A stretch of 64,000 nt of DNA from JAFGRU01 sp963665915. GTDB taxonomy: Bacteria > Desulfobacterota > Desulfuromonadia > Desulfuromonadales > JAAYDE01. The stretch covers positions 372,001-436,000 of the forward strand of contig CAXXSG010000013.1 in assembly GCA_963665915.2 (NCBI GenBank). The letters are read 5' to 3'. Below the pieces are notes generated by a model. The model was not told the DNA's origin. It worked only from the letters and a program-made list of their open reading frames with translations, and ran no database searches. How positions within the stretch are numbered: position 1 is the first letter of the stretch; each line of letters opens with the position of its first letter. Positions 24,294 through 32,922 of the stretch are shown in pieces. Both the position numbers and the translations under genes were made by a program.

Positions 24294-25520
24294 TCAGGAG
24301 GAGGGGAATACCAACCCGCTTTCTTTGCACACTTCACAATTAATCTTCTTCTCACAGGATCCTTTCCAGCATTTAAATTCTTCTTTTTGCCCGCAAATCA
24401 TCCGCTCCAGATGAAAAATCGAGCCGGACTTGAGCAGTACCAGCTCATTTTCCACGCAATCTCCGGCTAACAGCCGGCAAGCAGTCTCTATAGTGTCGAA
24501 TGCAAACAACCGGTCCTCCAACTGAGGTGTCATCATTTTTTTAATGTATGTCGCTGTGCTTCCGACAAAAATGACGCGATCCGCCACTTCCAGTCCCAAG
24601 CGGGCCATCGCGCGGTATTTTTTGGAATCCGACCCGCTGCCTGTATCAGAAAACGACCCCAACACCACCGTTTTTCGCGGAGCTGTTGGATCTTTCATCA
24701 ATGAAATCACCGTCTGAACACTCCAGAAAGGAGCTTTGAAGGTGTCGTTGATAATCCAACTTCCCTGCGGGCTACGATGAATCGACAGGCGGCGGGGAAA
24801 CGAATCGATACCGTTCAGCGACGTTTCGCACTGCTTCAAGGATACGCTGCTGGCAAGGGCCCCCGCAATCGCTGCCAGCAGAGAGGTCGTCAGCAAATCG
24901 CCGAAAAGACCGGTTTCGATGCGAACACTTTCGCCCTGAAACGTCACGGTCAATGAAAGGCATGCCGGCCAAGCTGACTGGATCTCGGTGGCGCGCACAT
25001 CCGCCTGCTCCGAAAGCCCGAAAGTCAACACTCTCGCCCCGGTCCGTTGTCGCATGTCGAGTACATGCGGATCGTCGGCGTTCAGCACCGCAGTGCCGGA
25101 ATTTGGCAAAGACTCGATCAGCACACCTTTTTCGGCAGCAGTCGCATCCAGAGTCCGGAAGTTTGTATAATGATCCTTCCCAATCGTAGTCATAATCCCG
25201 ATATTCGGACGCAACAAGGAAATATTTTTCGCCATGTCTCCGGGGCGGATCACGCCGGTTTCCTGCACAAAAAACCGATGGGAAGTCCGGGCCTTGCGTA
25301 GGTTTTTCAAAATTGTATTTTCCATATTTTTGTCAACCCCGATAAAACAGGGCGCACAGTCGCTCAGGATCTTCCCCAAAAAATGGGTTGTGTTCGTTTT
25401 CCCGCAGCTTCCGGCCACAGCAAAAACATCCGCACGCGACAGATGCCAGAACCGGTGTATTATAGAGCGGACCACCCGCCACATTTGACGAGGATGGTAT
25501 TTTCTATCTCTCAGCTTCAT
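24294..25520 (-). CDS. Mur-ligase-like protein with a Cys-rich tail
   Basis: 408 residues. The N-terminal half has the Mur ligase ATP-binding loop (AGSCGKTNTTHFLGK, residues ~38-52), TTIGKDHYTNF, and a C-terminal ligase domain (RRLSIHRSPQGSWIINDTF ... KTVVLGSFSDTGSGS). It lacks the N-terminal UDP-sugar binding domain of MurC-F and is closest in layout to short MurF-like or polyglutamate-synthase-like enzymes. Residues ~370-400 hold five cysteines (ICGQKEEFKCWKGSCEKKINCEVC), possibly a metal site and unusual for this family. The substrate is unknown; no cell-wall gene cluster is adjacent. Confidence 0.65.
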   Translation of the reverse strand: MKLRDRKYHPRQMWRVVRSIIHRFWHLSRADVFAVAGSCGKTNTTHFLGKILSDCAPCFIGVDKNMENTILKNLRKARTSHRFFVQETGVIRPGDMAKNISLLRPNIGIMTTIGKDHYTNFRTLDATAAEKGVLIESLPNSGTAVLNADDPHVLDMRQRTGARVLTFGLSEQADVRATEIQSAWPACLSLTVTFQGESVRIETGLFGDLLTTSLLAAIAGALASSVSLKQCETSLNGIDSFPRRLSIHRSPQGSWIINDTFKAPFWSVQTVISLMKDPTAPRKTVVLGSFSDTGSGSDSKKYRAMARLGLEVADRVIFVGSTATYIKKMMTPQLEDRLFAFDTIETACRLLAGDCVENELVLLKSGSIFHLERMICGQKEEFKCWKGSCEKKINCEVCKESGLVFPSS

Positions 25521-25692
25521 AGTAAAATTCCCTTTCCACGCTTAATGGATTATACGGGATATGTTTTTCCAACTCTATTTTTTTCGGCTTGCCGCGATTA
25601 TTCCTGACTTGTATAGGTTTTTGTTTTTCGTTTGTTGTGGGGAGGGGGGAGATGTTGCTGGTTTTTTTGCACGTGTGTCGTCAGGGTGCGCT

Positions 25693-25729
25693 GAAAAAAA
25701 AGGGGTTGCAGCAAAAGCTGTAACCCCTT
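25693..25729 (-). terminator. Terminator downstream of tRNA-Phe
   Basis: On the minus strand AAGGGGTTACAGC - TTTT - GCTGCAACCCCTT followed by a run of T. Confidence 0.85.
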
Positions 25730-25737
25730 GATATTCG

Positions 25738-25813
<76 letters not shown>

Positions 25814-26038
25814 GAATAAAAACGACTTATAGCCGAACCTCTCCGGACTGTCAAGTGAAAATGACTTTAGCAGGCTTTCCCATAAGGTCTTTCGTGTTCC
25901 CCTGAATTTCCTTGAAAGGCATGGCCCGTCTAACTTGCCACCCCGGGTCGGTCTGGTATATTTCAAAGAAATCCCTTGGTTTTCTTATAAATAATTCGAA
26001 AGATACAATCTGTTTAAAATCAACCCACGATGCTCTGA

Positions 26039-27484
26039 ATGAGGCATAAAGCGATGGACGTGGACAGCAAAAAAAGACTTGTCGTGGTTTCCAACCGTTT
26101 GCCGTTGGCGATATTCAAAGAGGGTGAAGAATGGCGGGTGCGTGGTGGGGAAGGAGGCCTGGTGACGGCTCTCCATCCGGTGATGAAAAAAAACCAGGGG
26201 CTTTGGGTTGGTTGGCCGGGTTGTGGAGAGGAGGCACCTTATGAAAAATTGCTGGATGAATTCAGTGACAGGGAAGGATTTGAGCTGAAAGCGGTCCCTC
26301 TGTCTGAAGAGGAAATGGAAAAATACTATTGGGGTTTCTCCAATCAGAGTTTGTGGCCACTGTTTCATGATCTGCTGGGTTACTGCCATTTCAGCCTGGA
26401 GCAGTGGCAGACGTATCTCAAAGTCAATGAACGCTTTGCCGGTGTGGTGGCACGCACCGTCTTGGAAAACGATCTCATCTGGGTTCATGATTACCAGTTG
26501 ATCATGGTTGGGGAGGCTCTTCGGAGCTTGGGTTTGCGCCAGACGCTGGGCTTCTTTCTGCATATCCCTTTTCCCTCAGTGGATCTTTTCTGGCGTCTTC
26601 CGTGGAAGATGGAAATCCTCGAAGGTTTGCTTGAGTATGATCTGATCGGTTTTCAGACCACAAGAGACTGGCGGAATTTCGTCAACTGCGCCTTGACGTT
26701 GGTGCCGGGTGCCGAGGTAAAAGTGCGTCGACGTAATTATACGATTCTGACCATAGATGGCCGGATCGTGAAAGCCGGCCATTTTCCGATCAGCATTGAT
26801 TATGCCGGTTTTAACGATGGCGCCCAGTCGCAAGAGGTGGCTGATGAGGCCATTTTGCTCAAAAAGAACTACCCGGATCAGATGCTGGTGCTGGGGTTGG
26901 ATCGCCTCGATTACTCCAAGGGAATTCCGGAGCGTTTTCTGGCTTTTGAACGCCTGCTGGAGAAATATCCGCAACTGCGGGGAAAAATCACTCTGCTTCA
27001 GGTAGTGGTCCCCAGCCGCGTCCTGGTTCCTGATTACCGAGATCTCAAGGAGACCTTGGACCAGATGGCCGGCCGCATCAATTCACGTTTTTCTGAAAGC
27101 GGCTGGACGGCGATTCATTATTTTTTCCGCAGTCTCGACCGACTTCAACTGCTGGCTCACTACAGAGCTTGCGAAATCGCCCTGATTACTCCTTTGCGGG
27201 ATGGTATGAACCTGGTGGCTAAAGAATTCTGTGCCGGCTCGGTAGATCTGGACAGTGTTCTGATCCTCAGCGAATTTGCGGGTGCCGCCGAACAACTGGC
27301 AAGCAACGCTTTGCTGGTCAATCCTTTTGATGTGGATGGGATGGCGGATGCCATCTATGTTGCCTGTCGAATGGACCCGGAAGAGAAGAAACAGCGGATG
27401 TTCCGGCTGAGGTTTTCCATCCAGCGCAACGATGTTCACCGTTGGTTGAGTAAATTTGTCGAGCAGATGAAGAAAAGTGCCTAG
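26039..27484 (+). CDS. otsA: Trehalose-6-phosphate synthase (GT20)
   Basis: 481 residues; joins UDP-glucose (or another NDP-glucose) and glucose-6-phosphate to trehalose-6-phosphate. Signatures: VVVSNRLPLAI, the acceptor loop GGEGGL near residue 40, WVHDYQLIM near 147, HIPFPS near 182, LGLDRLDYSKGIPERF near 288, and PLRDGMNLVAKEF followed by SEFAGAAEQL. The ATG at 26054 (after GAGG) is an alternative start. No trehalose-phosphatase gene follows, so the phosphatase must be elsewhere; a related glucosylglycerol-phosphate synthase role is less likely given the OtsA-type motifs. Confidence 0.9.
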   Translation: MRHKAMDVDSKKRLVVVSNRLPLAIFKEGEEWRVRGGEGGLVTALHPVMKKNQGLWVGWPGCGEEAPYEKLLDEFSDREGFELKAVPLSEEEMEKYYWGFSNQSLWPLFHDLLGYCHFSLEQWQTYLKVNERFAGVVARTVLENDLIWVHDYQLIMVGEALRSLGLRQTLGFFLHIPFPSVDLFWRLPWKMEILEGLLEYDLIGFQTTRDWRNFVNCALTLVPGAEVKVRRRNYTILTIDGRIVKAGHFPISIDYAGFNDGAQSQEVADEAILLKKNYPDQMLVLGLDRLDYSKGIPERFLAFERLLEKYPQLRGKITLLQVVVPSRVLVPDYRDLKETLDQMAGRINSRFSESGWTAIHYFFRSLDRLQLLAHYRACEIALITPLRDGMNLVAKEFCAGSVDLDSVLILSEFAGAAEQLASNALLVNPFDVDGMADAIYVACRMDPEEKKQRMFRLRFSIQRNDVHRWLSKFVEQMKKSA

Positions 27485-27652
27485 TTTCCCGTTTGGTTAG
27501 TGCTGTCAGTTGATTCTGAGATATTTTGGTTGCTGCCAAGGCGCACCGACGCAGGACTAGGAGTAGCTAAACCGAGAAGGTGGAACACCGGCAGCAGGCA
27601 AAAGGGCCAGAATTAGAAAACAGGATCAGCCGCACGGGGTACTACTTTCCCC
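27485..27652 (+). other. Spacer with a possible structured RNA
   Basis: No coding frame is credible. Between 27531 and 27598, GCTGCC is answered by GGCAGC, enclosing GGTG-GAA-CACC and several short inverted pairs, so a fold is possible. The stretch could equally be a remnant of a dispersed repeat; only one copy is in the window. Confidence 0.25.
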
Positions 27653-27681
27653 TTGTTTTTTTATATTGTTTCTGATAATTA
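27653..27681 (+). promoter_or_regulatory. Candidate sigma-70 promoter of the Phe leader
   Basis: TTGTTT (27653-27658) and TAATTA (27676-27681) with a 17-base spacer, about 45 bases before the leader ATG. Confidence 0.45.
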
Positions 27682-27727
27682 ATCCGAGTTAGCTAAGTTT
27701 ATTTTTTTAAAGTCAGGTGTTTCAAGG

Positions 27728-27832
27728 ATGCTGAAATCCAGCGGGCGATTTTTCTTTTTTTTCTTTTTTTGGTCCGGCTTTTATTTTAAGCCGTCTGCCC
27801 GGGGGTCTATGTGTTCTGAAATAACGGATTAA
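27728..27832 (+). CDS. Phe-rich leader peptide of the aroF attenuator
   Basis: A 34-codon frame, ATG at 27728 and TAA at 27830. It begins MLKSSGR, then seven consecutive Phe codons, then W-S-G-F-Y-F: nine Phe, one Tyr and one Trp in residues 8-20. AGGTG lies about ten bases before the ATG. Stacked codons for the end-product amino acid, followed by overlapping hairpins, are the hallmark of pheL/trpL-type attenuation. The gene downstream is DAHP synthase, the first step of aromatic amino acid synthesis. The peptide itself needs no function beyond being translated. Confidence 0.75.
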   Translation: MLKSSGRFFFFFFFWSGFYFKPSARGSMCSEITD

Positions 27833-27897
27833 AAAGGAATGGCATAGAAAAACAACAGCCACGGGCAGACCTTTTCAGGTTCTCCCGTGTTTTTTTT
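27776..27897 (+). promoter_or_regulatory. Transcription attenuator (antiterminator/terminator) for aroF
   Basis: Region 1 forms GGCTT(27776-27780)/AAGCC(27788-27792) across the F-Y-F codons. Region 2, GTCTGCCCG (27793-27801), pairs perfectly with region 3, CGGGCAGAC (27862-27870). Region 3 also forms the terminator CACGGG (27860-27865)/CCCGTG (27884-27889), followed by eight T. The two pairings exclude each other. A ribosome stalled on the Phe run would free region 2 to form the antiterminator. Confidence 0.7.
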
Positions 27898-27908
27898 GAA
27901 AAATCAAG

Positions 27909-27946
27909 AAAACCGCCGGAGCGATTACCGGCGGTTTTCTTTTTTG
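27909..27946 (+). terminator. Second rho-independent terminator before aroF
   Basis: AAAACCGCCGG - AGCGATTA - CCGGCGGTTTT then CTTTTTT, 11 bases after the T run of the attenuator. It too lies between the leader and aroF, so full aroF expression must pass it or start from another promoter. Confidence 0.8.
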
Positions 27947-27966
27947 AAATTTAGGATTAAACTTAA

Positions 27967-28141
27967 CCCGTTTTATTCATGAGGCTTTGTCGCGAAACCG
28001 GTAAGTGTGCGTCAGATCAGGCCGAGCACAGTGCCGCGCGATGCAGGCGTACTTGTAGTTCGTCGAAGAGCAAGGAGTGAGCACGGCTTGAGATGGCGTG
28101 CAATTGAAGATTGCAGCAGAAGTTTTTACGAATAATACGGG
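27967..28141 (+). repeat. 175-bp repeat with inverted ends, copy B
   Basis: CCCGTTTTATTCATGAGGCTT at the left, CGAATAATACGGGT at the right, with the same interior landmarks as copies A and C. It fills the spacer between the terminators and the aroF ribosome site. Confidence 0.85.
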
Positions 28142-28167
28142 TTACCCATTGATTCGAAAGGAGAAAG

Positions 28168-29190
28168 GTGATGATTATCGTCATGAAGCAGGGGGCTAGC
28201 AAGGAGGAATTGAAAAGCGTGACGCAACGGATTGTTGAGCTTGGCTATCATCCCCATGTTATCCATGGAGAAACCCGCAATGTCGTCGGCGCGGTCGGTG
28301 ACGAACGGGGTAAAACCGTTCTTCAATCCCTTGAAACGTTGCCGGGGGTTGAAAGTGTCGTACCCATTCTCAAACCTTATAAGCTGGTGAGCCGGGAGGT
28401 TTGTGCTGCTCGCACCGTAGTCGACGTCGGTCGAGGGGTGCGGATCGGAGGGAACAAGCTGGTTGTTATGGCCGGGCCTTGCGCTGTCGAAAACGAAGAG
28501 CAGATTGTCAAAACAGCCCAGGCGGTCAAAGAAGCAGGAGCGACGGTATTACGAGGAGGAGCCTTTAAGCCCCGAACCAGCCCTTATTCGTTTCAGGGTC
28601 TGGAAGAGGAAGGCCTGAAGTTTCTCGATGCGGCCAGAGAGGTGACCGGCCTGGCGATTGTGACTGAAGTGGTCAATCCCAAGGATGTTGAGCTGGTCGG
28701 GCGCTACGCGGATATCCTTCAGGTGGGGGCAAGAAATGTGCAGAACTTCGCCCTTCTCAAGGCCCTCGGACAGCTCGGGAAGCCGGTTCTTCTCAAGCGT
28801 GGTATGTCGACCACTATCCAGGAATTTCTCATGAGTGCTGAATATATCCTTTCGGAAGGGAACCGCCGGGTGATTTTGTGTGAGCGGGGAATCCGCACCT
28901 TTGAGACGGCGACTCGAAACACCCTTGACATCGCCGCTGTGCCGGTCCTGAAGGAACAGACCCATCTCCCGGTGGTTGTTGATCCCTCTCACGCTACCGG
29001 TCATGCCAGTCTGGTCCCGTCCATGAGCTATGCGGCCGTGGCCGCGGGTTGTGACGGGCTCATCGTTGAGGTGCACCCGGAGCCGGAAAAAGCCGCCAGT
29101 GATGGACCTCAGTCGCTGCGGCCGGAAGATTTCATGCGTATGATGACAAAGCTGAGGGAGTTTGTTAAAGTGGCGGGGCGGGAACTATAG
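28168..29190 (+). CDS. aroF: 3-deoxy-7-phosphoheptulonate (DAHP) synthase
   Basis: 340 residues; condenses phosphoenolpyruvate and erythrose-4-phosphate, the entry step to Phe, Tyr and Trp. The N-terminal ~75 residues are the ferredoxin-like regulatory domain (MIIVMKQGASKEELKSV ... VVGAVGDERGK). The catalytic AroA-beta/KDO8P-like barrel follows: MAGPCAVENEEQI, LRGGAFKPRTSPYSFQG, LQVGARNVQNFALL, LKRGMS, LCERGIRTFETATRNTLD and VVDPSHATGH, with the metal-binding Cys, His, Glu and Asp in place. The ribosome site GAAAGGAGAAAGG precedes the ATG. The Phe leader and attenuator upstream suggest it responds to phenylalanine supply. Confidence 0.95.
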   Translation: MMIIVMKQGASKEELKSVTQRIVELGYHPHVIHGETRNVVGAVGDERGKTVLQSLETLPGVESVVPILKPYKLVSREVCAARTVVDVGRGVRIGGNKLVVMAGPCAVENEEQIVKTAQAVKEAGATVLRGGAFKPRTSPYSFQGLEEEGLKFLDAAREVTGLAIVTEVVNPKDVELVGRYADILQVGARNVQNFALLKALGQLGKPVLLKRGMSTTIQEFLMSAEYILSEGNRRVILCERGIRTFETATRNTLDIAAVPVLKEQTHLPVVVDPSHATGHASLVPSMSYAAVAAGCDGLIVEVHPEPEKAASDGPQSLRPEDFMRMMTKLREFVKVAGREL

Positions 29191-29249
29191 TAGCCTGGCA
29201 GCGTCTCGTCTGCTCACGCAGCCGGCACAGCATAAATGGGAGAATTGCC

Positions 29250-29531
29250 ATGTATTTTATTCCCCTGTCACAGGAGGAGAGCGTTCAGCTTGTGATCCAT
29301 GCCTTGCGCGTGGCAGGCGGTGAGGCTGATTGCTCCGGATGTCCGGCCAGCCACGTCTGCATGAAACAGTGTCTCAGCATCGCCGATGCCGTGGGCCGGA
29401 TGTTTGAATCCGGGACGCTTCCTTTCACTTCTTTTGAGCAGGAGTCTGAAAAGACTACGAAGGCAGAAGAGGAAACAGACAAAACGGTCGAAAAGACCGG
29501 GAATAAGCCGGGTTTGAAGATTATTAAATAA
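29250..29531 (+). CDS. Small Cys-cluster protein of unknown function
   Basis: 93 residues. A Cys cluster C-S-G-C-x(6)-C-x(3)-C lies at residues ~28-41 (DCSGCPASHVCMKQC), followed by a charged, Glu/Lys-rich tail. GGGAGAATTGCC precedes the ATG. It lies 60 bases after aroF and 115 before serA, same strand, so it may be co-transcribed. The cluster could bind a metal or iron-sulfur centre. Family not recognised. Confidence 0.55.
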   Translation: MYFIPLSQEESVQLVIHALRVAGGEADCSGCPASHVCMKQCLSIADAVGRMFESGTLPFTSFEQESEKTTKAEEETDKTVEKTGNKPGLKIIK

Positions 29532-29647
29532 GCTCCCACGTGTGTTGGACGCTTTTTCTTTTCCTGCCATTGACAGCGGGAGAAGTTAGAATTAAAATCA
29601 ACCGTTTTTTTTGATAAAAATATTTTTTGAACTTCCGAGGTGTTTGC

Positions 29648-31246
29648 ATGAAAGTAATCGTTACCGATGAAATTTCTCCCAATGGACTTCAGCTTCTCAG
29701 CGAAGACCCGAGAGTGGAGCTTGATATCCACCTCGGCCTTTCGGAGGTAGAGCTGCATCAGAAAATCGGTGACTACGACGCCATCATCACGCGCAGCGGA
29801 ACACGCGTGGATGCGCCGCTTCTCAATTGCGCCAAAAGACTCAAGATTGTCGCGCGGGCAGGAGTGGGAATCGACAATGTGGATGTCCACTATGCCAGCT
29901 CCAAAGGGATTATAGTCGTCAACGCGCCATTCGGGAACACCAACTCCGCGGCCGAGCACACCATGGCCATCATGCTGGCGGTGTGCCGCAAGATTGTTGA
30001 AGCCAACGGTTGTCTGAAAGCGGGAGAGTGGAAGCGCGGACCGTTTACCGGGAGTGAGCTCAAGGGGAGAACGCTGGGCATCATCGGCCTCGGGAAGGTC
30101 GGTGGACGGGTCGCCCTGCGCTCCAAGGCTTTTGAGATGGATGTGATCGCCTGCGATCCCTATATCGCCAAAAAAAGGGGGGATGACCTGGGCGTCCGGC
30201 TTGTATCCCTGGATGAACTAATCTCCACATCTGATATTATTTCAGTACATACGCCGTTGAACGACGAGACGCGCGGCATGATCGACGACCTGCAGTTTGA
30301 CAAGATGCGGGAGGGTGTTTTTATCGTCAATTGCGCACGGGGCGGGATCATTGACGAGGAAGCGATGTTGGCGGCACTGGAGAGCGGCAAGGTCCGGGGC
30401 GCGGCGTTTGACGTCTGGTCGAGCGAGCCTCCGGACACCGACTGTATCCGCAATCTCATTGCTCATCCCCATATGCTCGTGACCCCCCACCTGGGCGCCA
30501 ACACATTTGAGGCGCAGAAGAACGTGGCGGTGGACGTCAGCCGGGAGATCATCAATTTTATCGATGGGCGGCCGTTTGAAAATGCGGTCAATGTGCCGAA
30601 ATTCGATCCTGATTTGATGGAACACATGAAGCCGTTTCTCAATCTGGCGGAAAGGTTGGGGCGCTTTATTTCCCAGCTGGCCCCGAGCAATCCCAATAAA
30701 ATTACTTTTTCCTACAACGGCAAGATTGCCGAGCATGACTGTGAACCGTTGACGGTTTGCGGCCTGGCCTCATTCCTGGCTCGCCAGTCAGAGGAAGAGG
30801 TCAATATGGTCAACGCCAGAATGATCGCCGAGGATGCCGGAATTGCCGTCGAAGAGGTCCGCTCGACCGAGTCCGTTTCCTTCTCTAATCTGATCACTAT
30901 CGCCCTTGAGGCCCCTGATTCCAAGCGCACTATTGCGGGGACGCTTTTCGAAGGGATCCCGAGGATTGTCAAAATGAGGGATTTCCAGACCGATTTTCAG
31001 CCCGAAGGGCACATGCTGGTCATGTCATATGAGGATCGCCCCGGAATGCTCGGAAAAATCGGCACGGTTCTGGGCGAGGTCAATGTCAACATTGCCGCAA
31101 TGGTTCTCGGACGAAGGGAAAAAGCCGGGGAGGCGATGGTTGTTTTTTCGGTGGACAGTCCGGTGGATGAAGCAACCATGGCAAAACTGGGAAAAGTGGT
31201 TGAAGCCAGGTATGTCAAGGCGGTGGACATGGACGGCACGGCCTGA
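29648..31246 (+). CDS. serA: D-3-phosphoglycerate dehydrogenase
   Basis: First step of serine synthesis. The frame opens at 29627, but the ATG at 29648 (MKVIVTDEISPNGLQLL) has GAGGTG at proper spacing, giving 532 residues, the long SerA class. Domains: substrate and NAD-binding regions (ARAGVGIDNVDV, LGIIGLGKVGGRVA, NCARGGIIDEEAM with catalytic Arg, HPHMLVTPHLGANTFEAQ with His), an intervening allosteric substrate-binding domain (~320-450), and a C-terminal ACT domain (MLVMSYEDRPGMLGKIGTVLG). Confidence 0.96.
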   Translation: MKVIVTDEISPNGLQLLSEDPRVELDIHLGLSEVELHQKIGDYDAIITRSGTRVDAPLLNCAKRLKIVARAGVGIDNVDVHYASSKGIIVVNAPFGNTNSAAEHTMAIMLAVCRKIVEANGCLKAGEWKRGPFTGSELKGRTLGIIGLGKVGGRVALRSKAFEMDVIACDPYIAKKRGDDLGVRLVSLDELISTSDIISVHTPLNDETRGMIDDLQFDKMREGVFIVNCARGGIIDEEAMLAALESGKVRGAAFDVWSSEPPDTDCIRNLIAHPHMLVTPHLGANTFEAQKNVAVDVSREIINFIDGRPFENAVNVPKFDPDLMEHMKPFLNLAERLGRFISQLAPSNPNKITFSYNGKIAEHDCEPLTVCGLASFLARQSEEEVNMVNARMIAEDAGIAVEEVRSTESVSFSNLITIALEAPDSKRTIAGTLFEGIPRIVKMRDFQTDFQPEGHMLVMSYEDRPGMLGKIGTVLGEVNVNIAAMVLGRREKAGEAMVVFSVDSPVDEATMAKLGKVVEARYVKAVDMDGTA

Positions 31247-31277
31247 TATTCCGTCCAAATCGATACAAGAAAATGTA

Positions 31278-31316
31278 AAGGGGAATATTCCAGGTCGGAA
31301 TGTTCCCCTTTTTTTT
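31278..31316 (+). terminator. Terminator after serA
   Basis: AAGGGGAATATTCC - AGGTC - GGAATGTTCCCCTT then a T run, 30 bases after the serA stop. Confidence 0.88.
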
Positions 31317-31364
31317 AATTGAAATGTTGCCAAGCTGCTGAAAACAAGAGCAGGGTGCCGTTTT

Positions 31365-32444
31365 TCAGTCTGCCGGTTGATACCAACCGCTTCGCATCAG
31401 ATCTCTGCGCAGGTTCACGCCCTGGACGGAAACAACGCCGTTATACCAGAAAGGCTCGGCCTGGAAATAAATCTCCTCGGGGAGATCGAGACCCTTGCGT
31501 TTGTCGAGGAGGTGATCAGAAAACTTTCGGTCCGCTTCCTGTATGATATTTTTGATTTTCACGGCCAATGGTGCTGGAACGGACTCCATGACGTACTGAA
31601 GAAGGTCTCGGCATTGCAGATTCTGGCTATATTCCCACAATCCTCCTTCAAAACTCTGCACGCATTCTTCCACGAAAATATTCCAGTCCAGCATCAGGTC
31701 GCCGAAGTCCTCATCAGCATATGCCCGATAGGCCGGCTTTCTGGAAAGGATGTCCTCGATCTGGTCCTGCTCTTTTTTGGACAGGAAAAAGGAAAGGCTG
31801 TCATCCACCGGATACATTTCGAAAAGATCGATGAGGTCGGAGCAGAATTTCTGGGAATCGAGTTCCGAATCATTTAAGGGCTCCAGGGGGCTTGGTAGCG
31901 ACTCCTTCTCCAGGGCAATCAGCGAAAGGTGGTCGTGGGTGAATTCGTCCGGGTAGCAGAGGAGCGGCTCGAAGGGAATATCATGATGGCCCATAAGATC
32001 CATGTAGCGGATATGGTTACCGGTAAAACAGGTCAGGATTTTATCTTCCGAGTAGAAAAGTTCCAACCCAAAACGATTGTTGGCAATACCGAATCCGACA
32101 AAACCGTCATGAATCATGCGGGGGAAAAAGGGCGTCATCTCCCGCAGGAGATCTTCCACCGGGACATAAGGTGAATAAAAGGTGGCCGGTTGGGCGGCAT
32201 GCTGTTTCGAGCCGTGCTGGTAGCATTCCAGGATAAGGAAAGCCTCTTCCGGAAAATGCCCTGCAAATTGGCGAAAGATGTTTTCGACTTTGGAGGCGCC
32301 CACGAGGGCGCTGAAAAAATAACAGCTGTCGGAATCCTCCAGAAGAGAGAACATATACCCCTCCCGGAGGGATTTCTGGAAGCGGGCCTTGTTGAGGGGC
32401 CTCATGCGAATTCCAGCAGGATTTTCAAAAAGTACCTTTTCCAA
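31365..32444 (-). CDS. Conserved-looking protein of unknown function
   Basis: 359 residues, soluble, acidic and rich in aromatic residues. No signal peptide or membrane segment. Visible stretches include GYMFSLLEDSDSCYFFSALVG, MIHDGFVGFGIANNRFGLELF, DDSLSFFLSKKEQDQIEDIL and WEYSQNLQCRDLLQYVMESV. Nothing matches a family I know. It stands alone, convergent with serA. Its first base is followed upstream by a ~480-base spacer that could hold its promoter. Confidence 0.7.
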   Translation of the reverse strand: MEKVLFENPAGIRMRPLNKARFQKSLREGYMFSLLEDSDSCYFFSALVGASKVENIFRQFAGHFPEEAFLILECYQHGSKQHAAQPATFYSPYVPVEDLLREMTPFFPRMIHDGFVGFGIANNRFGLELFYSEDKILTCFTGNHIRYMDLMGHHDIPFEPLLCYPDEFTHDHLSLIALEKESLPSPLEPLNDSELDSQKFCSDLIDLFEMYPVDDSLSFFLSKKEQDQIEDILSRKPAYRAYADEDFGDLMLDWNIFVEECVQSFEGGLWEYSQNLQCRDLLQYVMESVPAPLAVKIKNIIQEADRKFSDHLLDKRKGLDLPEEIYFQAEPFWYNGVVSVQGVNLRRDLMRSGWYQPAD

Positions 32445-32922
32445 GAAAAAAATCCTTTCCAGGCGAAGCGGTTCAGCAGCTAGGGGTTATCAATGGATCA
32501 AGATGGCTTTTGGAACCCTGATTCTCAGTAACAGCTTGACACTCTATTACGATCCGTTTTTCAAAGTCAATGCCTGCAATATTCCCTCCATAAGAATTTT
32601 TTTAAAATAATTAACTTTTTATTCATTTATGTTCACGGTTGGAAATGTGGTTGGGAAAGGGGGTAATTTATTGAAATCGCAAAAAAAGTGAGAATTTAAA
32701 CTTGTTTTAAAATAAGTGTTTCGGTATATTTCAAGGAATATAAAACTGGGTCAAGAGGCCTGTTTTTTCTTTTGCGGAGGGAAAAAGACTTTCCTGCTCC
32801 GGTATTTTGGGAGCCATTTCCCCGCTGGATAACAGATCTTGTCAGGCACGTCTTCTCTCCATTGGCCTCGATCGATACCGGTTTTTCACTAAACCTCAGA
32901 ATCTACTGCGAGGAGAACACTA
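32445..32922. other. Spacer without a credible gene
   Basis: AT-rich, between two divergent genes. The short frames in it have no ribosome sites or natural composition. Probably holds the promoters of both neighbours; no consensus promoter is clear. Confidence 0.5.
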
